A DNA stretch of 64,000 nt. It comes from Septoria linicola (Eukaryota; Ascomycota; Dothideomycetes; Mycosphaerellales; Mycosphaerellaceae). The notes under the pieces are model-generated. The model was given only the letters and a program-made list of their open reading frames with translations, was not told where the DNA came from and did no database searches. The translations under genes were made by a program, and so were the position numbers. Shown in pieces: positions 25,316 through 38,700 of the stretch (position 1 is the stretch's first letter; each line of letters opens with the position of its first letter). The stretch lies in NCBI GenBank assembly GCA_024114885.1, contig CP099425.1:2232001-2296000 (forward strand), read 5' to 3'.

Positions 25316-26872
25316 TCTTATATATCGATAAGAATTAGATTATTAGCCTGTCCTTAAAGCTAGTCGCTAGCTCTCTCTATTTAAAGTTATACTAATAGAG
25401 TAGAAGAACGCGATACTTAATTAGTAAGAGCGCGTTATTTAGGCGTAAGTATAGTAGCGTCTTATACGAGACGATTAAGAAAGTCGTAGTTAATTAGAAG
25501 TACTATATCGCGCGAGAACGCGATAGAATATTAATAATATTATATTTGTTTAGAGTTATAGTCGTAAGGTTAAAATTATAAGGTTTTAGTATAGGGCTAG
25601 AATTTAGGGTCTAAAGCCTAAGGTACTAACGACCTCTCTATTCCCTAGAGGAACTCGCTATATATCTACTAAGATAATAGGTTAGAAATATAGTCGGTAT
25701 CTATAGTTAGTAGACTTACGCTTCTACTAAACTATACTACCGTCCTAGCTAGTAAACCTTATACGAATACGATAGTATAGCTATAGATCCTTAGCCTATA
25801 GTATAATCTACTTTATATAGATAGCTAGGAGATTAGATATCTTAAATTTAGTAGTAAGGAACGCTTTAGCTACCTCTTAGAGGCATTCTAAGGCCGCTAA
25901 TTAATAGCGTAGCCTACTACTAAAAGTAAGAACGATCTCGTAGATAAGCTACTAGAATAGAAGGCGTTAGATATATAGTTCTATTATACTCTATAATTTC
26001 TTAATCTAACGAAGCGTAATAGTACCTAACTTAAAGATACGACGTTTCTACCTACTATTACGAGGTATACGCTTCTAACGAGTGTTCGTTTTTACTATAA
26101 TAACCTTCTTCTAAGGCTTAATAGGCTTCTAAGTAGTACTCTCTAGAATAGCTACTTTTAGTAGACTATACGATCGTAAACGCTAAGAAGGGCTTAAAGG
26201 AATCGATACTTAATTATCGCTCTTATATAGAGCGTCGTAATCGAAGAACGGTATAAGAAATAAAGGAAAAGGTAGAGATAGGAGGAAGGAAGTAAAGAAA
26301 GAAGAAGTAGGTAGTTAGAAAGATACTAAAACTTGCTAAGACGCTATAAGCTATAGAACCTCGAGTCTAAAGAGATACTAAGAAACTTACTAGATCCTAT
26401 ATCTATACCTAAATAGGAAAGTACTATACTAGGAAAACTACTACCGACTACGATTACCGACTATAAATCTTATCTTAATTAATTCTAGAAGCGTAGAACT
26501 AGAGGATAGTTATAGTCGATATTAGTTTACTAGATCTATATAATTAGATATTAGTATAGAATAATATAAAATAAGCTATTAGTTCTAAGTTATACTAAAC
26601 TAAGGCCTATTCTATTAATAATAAATTATCTATAATACTAGAGAAGAGAATATTTTTACTATATATACTAGGTAGTATAAAATATATAAATATAATATAG
26701 TAATACTCTCTCTCTTTTCTAAGACTAATTAAAAAGGCTAGTTCTAAAAGATTAGTAGAATCTTCTAAATCTAAAGAAAAACTTTCTCTATAATAGACTT
26801 AATAGTAGTATCTCGTTATTAGGCTTTAAAATATCTTAAAACTAAATATTTATTCTATTAATATATACTATA

Positions 26873-27150
26873 TATTAAAAGTAGAGGGCGTTTGTAGATA
26901 CTATATAATGTTAAGGAGGGTATAGCGTAGTAAAGAAGAATAGGGGATTAATCTTGAACTGACTTATATATACAGTGTAGTAGTAATATGCTAGGAACTA
27001 AATACAAAGTTGATTGAGTTAGTTATCTAAGAAGAGAAGAGAGAGAAGCAAGATGTACCTCTTGCTAAGCCTTAGGTAGATGCCTTAGGTATCTAGAACT
27101 ATGCTTAGAAGTCTATATCTAGACTAACTATCTAGGATACATTCTTAATA
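26873..27150 (-). repeat. Copia 3' LTR
   Basis: 278 bp. It differs from 32,894-33,171 at 17 positions (6.1%), every one a C/T or G/A transition. The minus-strand sequence starts as TATTAAG, from TGTTAAG. Confidence 0.93.
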
Positions 27151-27599
27151 CTCCTACTTATGCTATATAGTCAGATCTTTCAATAGATCATCTATAGCAC
27201 TTAAATGCTAGTCCCAATCTTAATTAGTTATCAAGTACTTGCTTTTCAGACCAATAACTAGATAGCACTAACTATTAATCTAACAAACTTTCTATACTAC
27301 TATCTTCTATAAAAAGGTAAAAGAAATACCTTCTACAAGATCTTCCTCCTCTCTTATATAGGAGTAGATTGTTTAGGACATAGACTATCTAGTAAGTTGC
27401 CCCTATCCTTTCTTATAGCTAATTCTAATAGCTCCCTAGATTCCTTATAGCCTAGTCCCTTACTTAGTTACATTCTATACAGCTTCTTAGTTCCCTAATA
27501 GTCTTTAGGGTACACTATTCTTAGCTGTAGGGATCTTATATCAAGCTAGGGAGTAGAGTAACTATATACTAGTAGAGGAGATAATAGCTGCTATAGAGG

Positions 27600-30500
27600 A
27601 GGTCTTTAATATTAACTAGTACTTAGCCTCAGGGGGTGTCTAGTTTAGCTAGGTGCTATATAGTAATATTATAGTTAGTAATAGGTCTAACATTAGTAAG
27701 GGCATTTAGGACTTTGTAAAGTCTAACTAAGGAGGAGTTAAGTAACTAAAATCTTTCTTTTAGACTCCTTTTAGTTCAGCTCTAAGGCTTGGAGTTATCT
27801 TTTGTATATCTCTTATACAAGGTAGAGCTGCCTTATAAACTCCTAAAACTATAGTCTATTCTTTGGCTTAGTAAGACTATCTACTACTATCTCTTTTATA
27901 TTTATATATTCTATAGAGATAAGTCTGTTCTACTAGAGCTTTCTCATAGCATTATATAAGATATTAATGTGTTTAGACTTATTATAAATATATAAGTCCT
28001 TAACTAGAGTAAGGGCAGCTTGGTTATTACCTTTTAGCTAAATTGGCCTAATTCTAGTAATAGTTTCCTAGTTACTAAGGATCCTTAGTTAGTAAGAACA
28101 TTCTCCTACTAACTCTAGGCATCCAAGCTCTCTTAAAAGAGCACTAAGGAACTATAACTGTTTTATATATACTCCTATAGCTATATATTTAGCTTCTATT
28201 ATAGATATAGCTATAGATTTCTACTTCTTGCTTATCTAGGAGATTAGTACACTATAAAGGAAGAAGACATATCCAAGGATTAAGACTCTATTAGTCTTGT
28301 CTATTATATAGTCAGAGTCTATATATCTAGTAAGGCAGCCTTAACTATTCCTTAAGTATCTTAGACTAAGGTCTAGGTTTGATCTTAGGTATCTAGTTAG
28401 CTTCTTTAGAGCCTTTATATGTCCTACTATTAGATTACTAACATAGGAGCTCAATCTTCTAAAGGCAAATAAAATGTCTAGTCTTATAACAGTTATAAGC
28501 TACATCTATGTTCCAATAATGGATTAGTACTCCTATTTGTTACACCTTTTATTATTTGGTCTAGTAGGCTTTAGACTTTCATAGCTGTCTATTAGTAAAA
28601 GAGTTAGTAATATAGTCTCTTGACCTATTCCTATCTTAGCTAGGTTCTCTTAGATATAGTACTTCTAGTCAAGTTTCAGCTAGCCTTACTATCTGTTTCT
28701 TATTAGTCTTATTCTAAGAATCTTGTCTAGTTCTCTAAGATCTTTAATCTTAAAGACCTTACTAAGTTAGTCTTTAAACTAGAGGACATCTTCTAGTCTC
28801 TCTATAGTAATAGGTATATTATTAATATAGATTAGGATTATTAGGTCTTTCCTTTTCTTATAGATTAGAAGACATAGGTCTACTTCTAATTATCTAAATC
28901 CTATTCCTTTTAGCTTTAACATATATAGCTGATTCTAGTCTCTTATAGCTTACTTTAGCCTATAGAGACTCCTTAGAACTTACAAGACTATACTAGTTAG
29001 TAGGTTAACACCTAGTAGTAGGATTATATAGATGTCCTTATATAGGGTACTCTCTATAAATGTATTATTTATATCTACTTAGTGTAGAACTAGGTCCTTC
29101 TTACAGACTATAGCTATAAATCCTCTTAGAGTATCCTACCTAACTATAGGGGCAAAAGTTTCTATATAGTCTACTCTATACTTTTAAAAGAACCCTTTTA
29201 CAACTAGTCTTGCCTTAAACTTTTTAATAGCTCTACTAAGCTTTCTCTTAATATTAAAGACCTATCTTAAGGTAACTAGGTTAGCCCCTTTTAGTAGGAC
29301 TACTACAGTCTAGGTATTATTACTTACAAGTGTATCTAGCTCCTTCTAAATAGCTTCTTACTAGAGATAACCCTACTTAGGATCACTTACTACTTCCTTA
29401 TAGTTCCTTAGGATTAGAACCTCCTATTTATATATTCCTACTTCTTTAGTAGCTAAGAATACAATCTCTTCAACTTCCTTTAAGAATTCCAGGTCCTATA
29501 GGATACCTAGGTTAATAGAGCTTATAGCTAAGAAGAAAGCCTAATACTCTAGGAGCATTTCCTTATCTAGCTGACTATTCTAATCTAGCTCAAGCCTAAT
29601 TAGCTTTAGCTTCTAGTTAAATCTATCAAGTTCTTAGGATACTTTCCTCTTTCTAAGGGTTTGCCTTAGGGCTATCTACTCCTAATCCACCTTTATAGTT
29701 TCTTAGGTAGAATTCTTAGATTCTTTCTTAACTTTCTCTTAGTCTAGGAATTTTCTATACTCTCTTACATCTTCTAGTAGAGGTGGAAGTTGTATAAAGA
29801 GTTTCTTTCCTTCCTAAACCTATACTAATAGCTAAAGGGGAGGAGGCTTCTACTAGCCTAGACTAGGAGCACCTAGGGTACTCCTACTAGCTTATAGAGT
29901 AGGCTAGCTAATAGTTCTTAGCCTTCTAATAGGTCTTCTTTCTAGAGCTAAACTAGGGAGATTCTTGATCTTAATATTCAAGTCCAATTCTCTACCTAGC
30001 TTATCTTCAAAGAAGATTATATTAGTATACTACTTAATAGCCTTCATGTCTAGCTCCTAGAACTTCTATACCTTTACTATATTGTTATAGTATCTAACAA
30101 ACATAGTATCCTTTCCTCTATTTATTAGTTTGTTACTCCTTGCCTACTAAGGCTATACTCTTATATCTATATATACTACAGCTCTATATCCCTATACCTT
30201 AAGGTAGGAGACTATTAGTTTGATCCTATTAAAAGCTTCATTAGGTAAGAGCTTGAATCCCTTAACATTAGGTCTATTTAGAAGCTTGTTCCTTATATAT
30301 ACCTATGCTTTAAGGGCTTCTAGCTAAAACTTAATAGGCATCTTACTTTCTTCAAGTATTACTCTAATAGAGGCCTCTAATATTTAGATAGACCTCTTAA
30401 CTACTTTATTCTAGAGTAAATTATAGGCCTTAGTTAGCTTAAGGGTAATTCTAAAGTCCTTCTCCTACTATTTGATTAAAGTAGTAATCTCTCTAGCATT

Positions 30501-32186
30501 ATTAGCCCTTACAGACTTAAGGAGTGCTACTAACTACCTTTCTACCTTAATCCTCTAGTTCTAAAGAGTAGTTAGTGTATCTAATCTGGCCTTAAGTAGA
30601 AATGCCTATTTCTTTCTTAAGAAGTTATTAATAATCTTAAGCTACTATATAAAACCTTTTACTAATAATAGTAATAGTCTATAGATATCTACTAATATAA
30701 GGGCTAGTCTTTTAGGTCTTCTCTTAATAGACTTGCCTAGGTGTTTCTTTATCTTGCCTATTATATAGATCCTATACTTATACTCTTCCTAGTTAGGGAT
30801 TAGAATTCTTTCCTTTAGGTTAGTAACTTTATAAAGGTTTAAGAGTAACCCTCTTCTAAAGTATACAAATCTTCTATACTATAGCTCTTACTGTTTTAGA
30901 TCCTTCTCTAATAGGGCAGTATAGGCATTATTAACCTCTATAGGATTATATAGTAAGTAATATAACTTTTCCTATAAAAGAGGTAATATCTTACTAATAA
31001 ATAGAACACCTCTAACTAGCTTAGTCTTTATAACTATTTAGCTATCTAGGGAGGTAAGAGTGAAATCAGGCTTCTAGACTCTAAATTGCTTACTAAACTA
31101 ATCCTATAATATAAGATTTACTCTAAGATTAGGAACAAATAGTACTTTATTAAGTAGAACTTCTTCTCCTAAGATTCCCTTTATCTATACTAGTCTAGAG
31201 TAGGTTGTATAGAGGTATCCTCCTCCTACCTTAATCTATACTTTCTTCCTTAGTAGCTTTACTAATCTGAAGAAGGATAGTTAGTTAGTTATATAGGATA
31301 AGGTATAGGAATCTAAGAGCTATTCTTAGAGTAACAACTTACCTTTAGCCTTAATTATAGAATAGGCTAACTTATCTTAGTTATTATCTTCTAATAGGGA
31401 ATCATTATTGCTTCTAGAACTAGAGTAAGTTCTAGAATCAGAACTAGAACTAGACTCCTAGGCTAAAAATCCTTTCTTTAGAAGCTTTCTAGACTTTTCT
31501 ATCCTTTAAAGCTACTTACCTATTTTCTAGACAACCTTCTTTAGCTTATTATATAATAATAACTTATAGATAGCTTTCTTGATATATCTAGTATTTCTTA
31601 GTAAAGAGGATCTTCTAACCCTCTCTCTAAGGAATAATCCCTAAGGGTCCTTCTAGTTCTTAGTACTGTTTCTCTACTAGGACAGTTTCTTAGTAGTAGG
31701 GAGGTTAGGACAATCCTTCAACTAGTACTTCCCTTTCTTATAGAGCTAGTATATTAGTAAGGACTTTCCTTAGTAGGGCTGCCTAGAATAGAATACAGCC
31801 AGACCTATATCTATCTTATCTAGATTGTCTCTTACCTCTTAGGACTTAAGTAGAAGGAGAACAGTATCTACATCTAAGGATAGTTAGGTTATAATAGTAT
31901 CCTTAGCTACTTAGTATAATGTAGGTAGGGACTATAGGAGATGTTTTAGCCTTTTCTCTTAGCTCTAGTAGTAGGCTTCCTAAGGATTAATCTTAGTAAT
32001 CCTCTTACCTAGGCCTCTAAGGTGTCTCTATACTTCCCTAATTGTCTTATTAGGTAACATCCTGAATATAACAAACTACTTAATTAGACTTATAGTATAG
32101 GACTTCAGGACTCTATTATACTTGTTCTAGAGAATCACCTATATCTTAGCTACTAGTATAGTAATATACTATGTCTCTAGCTCCAT
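27600..32186 (-). pseudogene. Copia Gag-Pol polyprotein remnant
   Basis: An in-frame ATG is at 32,184-32,186 (MELET.YITILVAKI); coding may extend further upstream. A CX2CX4HX4C knuckle position at 31,710-31,751 reads Y-x2-Y-x4-Y-x4-C, so three ligands are lost by TGY/CAY to TAY. The integrase reads KKHLGKSIKRRPKR then VDIYR at about 30,678-30,735; VDIY is at 30,681-30,692 and carries the first catalytic Asp. The reverse transcriptase active site at 28,818-28,829 reads YINN where Copia has YVDD. RNase H at about 28,235-28,330 reads YIDSDYIIDKTNRV then LGYVFFLYS. Gag and Pol are one frame, as usual for this superfamily. Scattered TAG stops and the active-site loss make it dead. The left end (3' end of Pol) is approximate. 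Confidence 0.85.
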
Positions 32187-32893
32187 CTTATTATCTTTAC
32201 TAATACTGTATCTAATACTAAACCTGTATACTGTATTGTCTTTTAAGAAGTATTAATTCTAAGTAACATGTATCTAAAGACTAGTATCCTACTAAACTAT
32301 GTATAGGTTCTCTCTAACAATTAGTTAGCTAATTGCCTAGAACTGGTCCTTTCCTTCCAGCTTGTCTGTCTATAGCTTAAACTATCTCTTCTAGTTAGTT
32401 CTATCTAGGATTAGAATCCTTTAGCTCTTCTTGTCCTCTTAGTCTATTATAGAAATAGGTGAATAGAATAAATAATTAGTAGAATACTTTAGACTAGCTA
32501 AGGATTCTAGAGAAGAGTAATTTCTTATAGTAGGGAGACTAGCTCTAAGGGACAGGGATTCCTCGTATTTAGGAAATTACTAAGACTCAGATCTTTCTCT
32601 CTTAGCCGAGTTTCTATTACTAGGTAGTAGGAAGGCTAAGTAGCCTCTTCTAACTCTAGTAATACTAGGTATAATAGTAGAGAACTAGGTAGGTATTAAC
32701 AAAGTAGAAATATACTACTATCTTATAGAGATCTTTACTAACTTGTATACTACTAGGTGTAAACTAGCTTCGTTAGTAATATAGTTAAGGAAACTTCTAG
32801 GCCCTAAATGTTTTCTATAAACTGTAAGGGATACAAGTAACCTATACTAACATAGGTTGCTCCTATTTAGTGTACAAACCCGGGCTTATAACC

Positions 32894-33171
32894 TATTAAA
32901 AGTAGAGGGCGTTTATAGATACTACATAATGTCAAGGAGGGTATAGCGTAGTAAAGAAGAATAGGGGATCAATCTTGAACTAACTTATACACATAGTATA
33001 GTAGTAATATGCTAGGAACTAAATACAAAGTTAATTAAGTTAATTATCTAAGAAGAGAAGAGAGAGAAGCAAGATATACCTCTTGCTAAGCCTTAGGTGG
33101 ATGCCTTAGGTATCTAGAACCATGCTTAGAAGTCCATATCTAGACTAACTATCTAGGATACATTCTTAACA
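32894..33171 (-). repeat. Copia 5' LTR
   Basis: 278 bp, ends CTTAACA on the plus strand (TGTTAAG on the minus), so this copy keeps the canonical TG start. Target duplication CTATA follows at 33,172-33,176. Confidence 0.93.
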
Positions 33172-33176
33172 CTATA

Positions 33177-35819
33177 GGATTCTTAGGATTTATACTATTT
33201 TAGTAATCTATTAAGCCTATTAACTTATTAAGTAGCTTAAAGAGTTTTAAACCTAGTCTATAGATCGATAGGATAGTTCTTAATATAATAGCTAAAATTA
33301 TAATATCTCTAGCTAATATATAAGGTTATATATAGTAGAAAAGGTAAGTATAAATAAGTAAGTACTTCTTAAGAAGTTAAGATATCCTTTTTAGAATAAA
33401 AGCTCTTTAAGCTAGGTCTCTATAATCTACTATTAGTCTTATATAATTAGCCTATACCTCTCTTTTTAAAGTAATCTTTCTTCTATCTAGTAGATATACT
33501 ATAGAGACCTAGGATAGGTAGACTTAGTAGATATATTAGCCTATACTAAGATATAATCTAATAGTAAAGTGCCGACTATATATACTAATAACTAATATTA
33601 TCTAAAAAGCTATATTAAAGTATCTAGGAGCGACCTACCTTAACGTTACTCCTACTTAGTTAGCTCTTAGACTCTAGATTTCCCTACTTCCTATAAATTC
33701 TAAATCTCGCTTTCTAACTACCTATACTTATAACTAAATTCGTCGTATATTACTATCGCTTATCTAACCTACCTAATTCTACTACTATTTAGTAGGTAAC
33801 CGTTATAGCTATCGAACGCGATACTTTTAATACTAATTGTCCTAGAAATAGTACGTTAGAAGCGTAAGGTAGAGTCTCTTCCTAAACTCGAGACGAAACG
33901 CGTAAGACTTACTACGATAAGAAAGGATATTAAAGACTACTCGATTAATCTAAATATACTATACGACCGCGTACGTACTTAAGCTATAGACGAAGATAGG
34001 GCTAAAGTAGACCGAAAATGTAAAGTAAAGAATTAAGCTTTTAGTCGTTTTAAGATAAAGTAAATAGCTATACTACTAGAGTAGAATAGCCTCGACAAGG
34101 ACGCGTAGAAGACGTATATTAATTAATAGAAACTAGTCTATAAGGCAAGCTTTACTAAATAACGGTAAGTCTCTATTATACTATTATATATATAGTTAGT
34201 AAACGTAGTCGGCGTATATAGTTAGCGCTAATATTATATAGGGAGAGGAAGGCTCTTAAGAAAGTAGAGGAAAAGAAATCTTCTAAAGACCTTACTTAGG
34301 AAGATAAAGAAGGTTAGTATATCGAGCTCTACTTTCTATATAGGGAGATTAAGAGAAAAGAGAGTATATTAGAAGAATTCGAAAAGGAAGATAGTAGTAT
34401 ATAGGTTTAGGTACTATTAGATCCTTCTAAGTTAAAGAGAAACTCTATAAACATTATTATCGATAACCCGCTAAGCTTGTCTTAAGAGAAGGACATTTAG
34501 GCTAAGTACGCTATTAAGCTATCTACTAGTACGCTAGGCTCTACTAACTATAGTAGAGCGACTTATTAATACTAGTATAAGGTAATCGGCGAGTTCTAGT
34601 CTAAGATTAAGGCGCTAGATAAACTTATAGCTATATAAGTATATAGCGATAGCGTAAGTCTTCCTATCTATTAGAAACTTCTATCTACTAATATAATATA
34701 GAGCTCCCCTTTTACGATACTACGGCTTCGAGGTCTAGCTATCTTGCTTTAGACATTAGTACTAGAAGCCTAAGTTAAGATATATCTACTAGCTGTCTTA
34801 AGCGCCGACTATATTTGCCGACTATATACTAATTAACTATAGTCGTATATTACTAATAGCGTTTTACCTATACCCTACGATATCTTTTAGATAGAACACC
34901 GAGCTATACTACGTAATATTCTTAGCTAGAAGCCCTCCTTCGTTAATTACTTCTTAATCCTTATCGAGTATCTTAGATAGCTAATTCCTACTAACTACGA
35001 TTAGAATACCTACGGATTCTCTATACCTACTATATCTATATAGTAGAGACAAAACGCGAAGCTTACCTATAGTATATTTAATAAACAATATATACTTAAT
35101 AAGAAAGAGACTTTACTCGAAGCTATAGTCGAGAGTCTAGTTTAAGCTAGATTTAAGAGCGAGTAGGCTAGTATTAGCTTTTCGTCTATTATTATAGATC
35201 TAATAGATCCTAGCGTACTTAATCTAGAGATTAGTACCGAGTTCTTAACTAGTCTATCGTTAGTAGACAAGAGGCTTTACTACGTCTAATTAGTATAATT
35301 TAGGCTTCTCTATAGGTAAGAACTATCGCGGACGTCGTACTAGAGTAAAGTTATAGCGTGTTTTATAGACAGTCTAGAGCTCCCTTCTTTCTTACTTTTA
35401 TAATTTAGTCTACCTTTATCTTCTTTAACTCTTCTAGTTTTAATACTACTACCTATAAATACGCTACCTTTATAGCGAAATCTATCGCTAGCTACTAGAG
35501 GACTTAGGTCTAGTACTCGACTAAGATAACGATATTAAGATAGCGTTTTTAGAGACTCTTTATAATTTAAATCTAGTCCGATAGCACTCTCTACGCTACG
35601 ATATATAGTATTAGAGCGGAGCTCTAGTAGACTACCTACTACCTCTAAAATTCTAATTAATATACCTACGTCTTCTCTAGACTAGACTTAAGTAAATAAG
35701 GTATATCTATAGTAGAAAGAGTATAAAACGGACTTTAGAGACTAGTATATACGACGATAGTAGGAGGTATAAGGTCGCTATAAGTATAAGTTTAGAATAT
35801 AAAAGACTATACCTATTAA
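33177..35819 (+). other. hAT internal region upstream of the recognisable transposase
   Basis: This is fully RIP-mutated hAT DNA. Two of the bipartite CCGACTA modules fall here (33,571 and 34,804). A plus-strand, Lys/Glu-rich frame can be followed at about 34,240-34,500, but no domain is recognisable. Confidence 0.4.
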
Positions 35820-38080
35820 ATAAGAGAGTATCCGTTCCTCCTAGGTCTAGAAGTTTTTCGACTAGAGAATTAATATTAAGGATACCTCGCTAAAAGTAGT
35901 CTACCGAGGTTACGAGACCTCTTTAGCCTATCCGGGCCTCTATATTAGTATAAGTAGTCTTAGTTCTTACCTTCGAACTAAGAAGTACGTATAGGTATTT
36001 AAGAGAAAGAGGATACTACTAGAGTATATCTAGTAGTATAAAGACTATTATATAAGTTCCTACCGACTACGTTTACTAACTACGTTATTAAGCTTATATA
36101 GTTAGGCTCGAAATCATAAGGGTTACCTCGGCGACCTAGACCTAAGTATTAATAACTTCCCTATAGTATCTACGTAAATAATCGTAGTATATAGCCTACT
36201 ACTTAATTTCTTCGAGAATCCTATAGTCTACTATATATATATATATATCTTAACTCCGGTCTTAAAATACCTTTCTACTCTAGTAAAACGATTAAGGCTC
36301 TTCTTTAAGAGGTCTAAGAGAGGTCCGAGGAAGATCTAAAGGCTATACTAGCTAGAACCTCTAAGGTTACTATCGTAGTCGATAGCTAGTAGTCTAGCGG
36401 TATAAAAGCTTTATTCCTTACTATCTATACCTACTAGATCGACGCTAAATAGGTATAGTACGAGGCGATATTAGACTTTCTCTACGTTACTAGTAGATAT
36501 ACTAGAGAGCGACTTTCGAAATTACTCTTTAATATATTATAAAGGTTTAGCCTCGAAGACCGACTAATCGCTCTTATATACGATAACGCTAGAAATAATA
36601 GTATACTCTATAGGTCTATATACGTCTTACTAGTATCTATTCGATTAGTACTAACGTAAGCTAGTATTAAGGCTATCGGCCTTTACTTAATAGAGTATAG
36701 CGTAAAAATCGTAAAGCCTTCTATTTCGATCGAAGAGCTCGTAGAGCTAGTAGTACTAGATGTTTAACTAGACAAGGTAAATCTCTTCTCTAATATTAAG
36801 GCTATTAAGCCTACTACGCTAGCTACGATTCTAGAACGGTTTCTATATTTTACTTACGTAATATAGCTTACTATAAAGGCCTTTTTTATATAACTATAAA
36901 TAATACCGATTAACGATCTATAAGAGTTTTAGGACGATAAGAAAGATTAACGAGCTCTAGAAAGGTTTTAAAAGACTAATATAGTAGTTTTTCTTAAAGA
37001 ACTACCTAAACTTTTATTTAAGGTATATCGTAGTTATAGTCGACGATCGTAGTCGGTAAGTATAGTCGGCGCTTATTAATCGTTCTAGGTTCGTAGGTTT
37101 ATAGTATAGGTAAACTCTAGTTCTTAGCGTTTCGAGAGCTTTATAGATCTCTAAAGGAAGCGTCTAAAGAATCTATATCTCTATCTAAAAGCTTACGTAC
37201 GCTAGTAAAAGTATCCTATAACGAGACTACTACGAGTAATATAAGATATAAGGACCCGTTAGAGCTCGACTACGATAATACTGTCTCGCTTTAGTCGACT
37301 ACGCGACTTTATCGATAAATTTATTAAGCGTTAGTCGCTACTAATACTTATACTATCTAATACCGACTAGTAACGGTTAGAATACCTTACGTCTCTAACT
37401 ATACTCTTCGCTTAGGCTACTACCTACGTTAGTATAATAAAAAGCTCTAGCTTCTATCTAGTCCTTAGCTACTATAACTCTCTTTTCGATATTCTAGATA
37501 AAGTAGACGAGAAACTTAAGTATAAGAAAGAGACTTAGAAGGTCTTACTCTATAAGGTACTAGATAAAGCGTATACTAAGCTCTTTTAATATTACTAACG
37601 GACCTAGTAACGGTTTAAGGACTACTATAGTATAGTAGTACTACTATGCCCTACGATTAAGAGTATATTCTAGAAGCGAGGCGCTTTCGATAACGATAGT
37701 TTAGAAGATCTCTACTAGAGCAAATTACGTATAGAGTAGTTAAAGTATTATAAAGCTTTATCTAGTACTATATAAGCTTCGAAATAGTAGCCTCGAGGTA
37801 TATAAAGCTTCTTAACCTCCTTCGCTATAAGGATCGATAGCGACGATAATAAAGCTTAACTAGTACTAGACGTAGCCTCTTTAGTCGAGCCTAATAACGA
37901 ACTAGAGCGCTATCGGAAAGTAGACTTCTTATATATAGAAGGAATAGATCCTATAGATATATAGCTAGCTCTTACTAATATATTCCCTACTATATCGAAA
38001 ATAGCCTAGGATATTCTATATATTCTAGTAGTAGGTACTAGATACGAACGAGATTTTAGTATTATACGTTATTAGAACTA
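35820..38080 (+). pseudogene. hAT transposase remnant
   Basis: Frame 0 mod 3, checked at both ends. The catalytic-region block at about 36,372-36,660 reads VVDS..SSGIKALFLTIYTY, then LEDRLIALIYDNARNN, matching the hAT pattern (D-x-W-T-S, then TDNA.NN). The C-terminal dimerisation block at 37,899-38,076 reads ELERYRKVDFLYIEGIDPID, then LTNIFPTISKIA and VVGTRYERDFS, corresponding to the hAT ELxxY...W...FPxLxxxAxxxL..P.....ER.FS signature. TAG codons sit at Trp/Gln sites. A BED-type finger is expected upstream but I could not confirm it. The enzyme would have cut and pasted the element. Confidence 0.8.
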
Positions 38081-38700
38081 CTATAATCGGACATATAATC
38101 TAGATACCTTTACGTATATTATACTATTACGATATCGATATCGCGATTATAAGTATAATATAAGAGTAGTATTTACTATAGAAGTATCTACTCTTTATCC
38201 TAATTTAGAACTTACTTATAATTAGATAGAGGTAGTCGAGGAGTAGAATAAGGAGGTTAAAAACGAAATTAAGGCTCTTTTAAAGTTTAATAGTATTAGC
38301 GATAATAAAGAGGTTATAAAGGTAGATAAATTATAGCGTCGAAGTACGCGAAAGCGTAATACGCTCTATAGGGAAGCTTTAAGAGCTAGAACGTAGCTAC
38401 CGACTACGTCTACCAACTATATATATTATAAACTTAAGTCGACGTTAGATTAGCCTATCCGTTCCGCTTATTACTATTATCCCTCTCTCTATCTTTACTA
38501 CTCTATTATATACTTCCTTTTATAGTCGATACTAACTAGAATAATTCTTCTTTATAGTTATACTTAAAACCTATATTATACCTATTTTTTGTTCGCCTAA
38601 CCTATCTAAGTATAGAGTAGGTATTTATACTATACCTATTACTATCTTCTATAGGTAGGCTAAGACCTAGCCTAACCTATATACTAACTTGTTTCGGCCT

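Larger units (their letters stand above)
26873..33171 (-). mobile_element. Copia LTR retrotransposon (youngest insertion)
   Basis: 6,299 bp with 278-bp LTRs and a perfect 5-bp target duplication CTATA (26,868-26,872 and 33,172-33,176). Domain order on the minus strand, all in one frame (first bases 2 mod 3), is Gag zinc knuckle, integrase, reverse transcriptase, RNase H, which is the Ty1/Copia order. Unlike its surroundings it still contains many CA and TG dinucleotides and few CG, so it was hit by RIP later or less often. It lies inside the hAT element. Confidence 0.92.

Noticed and set aside
34804..37070. Separate small DNA transposon with inverted CCGACTA ends
   Set aside because: The hAT transposase frame appears to run through 37,048-37,070 and flanking 8-bp sequences (GCTGTCTT, ATTAATCG) do not match; kept as repeated modules instead.
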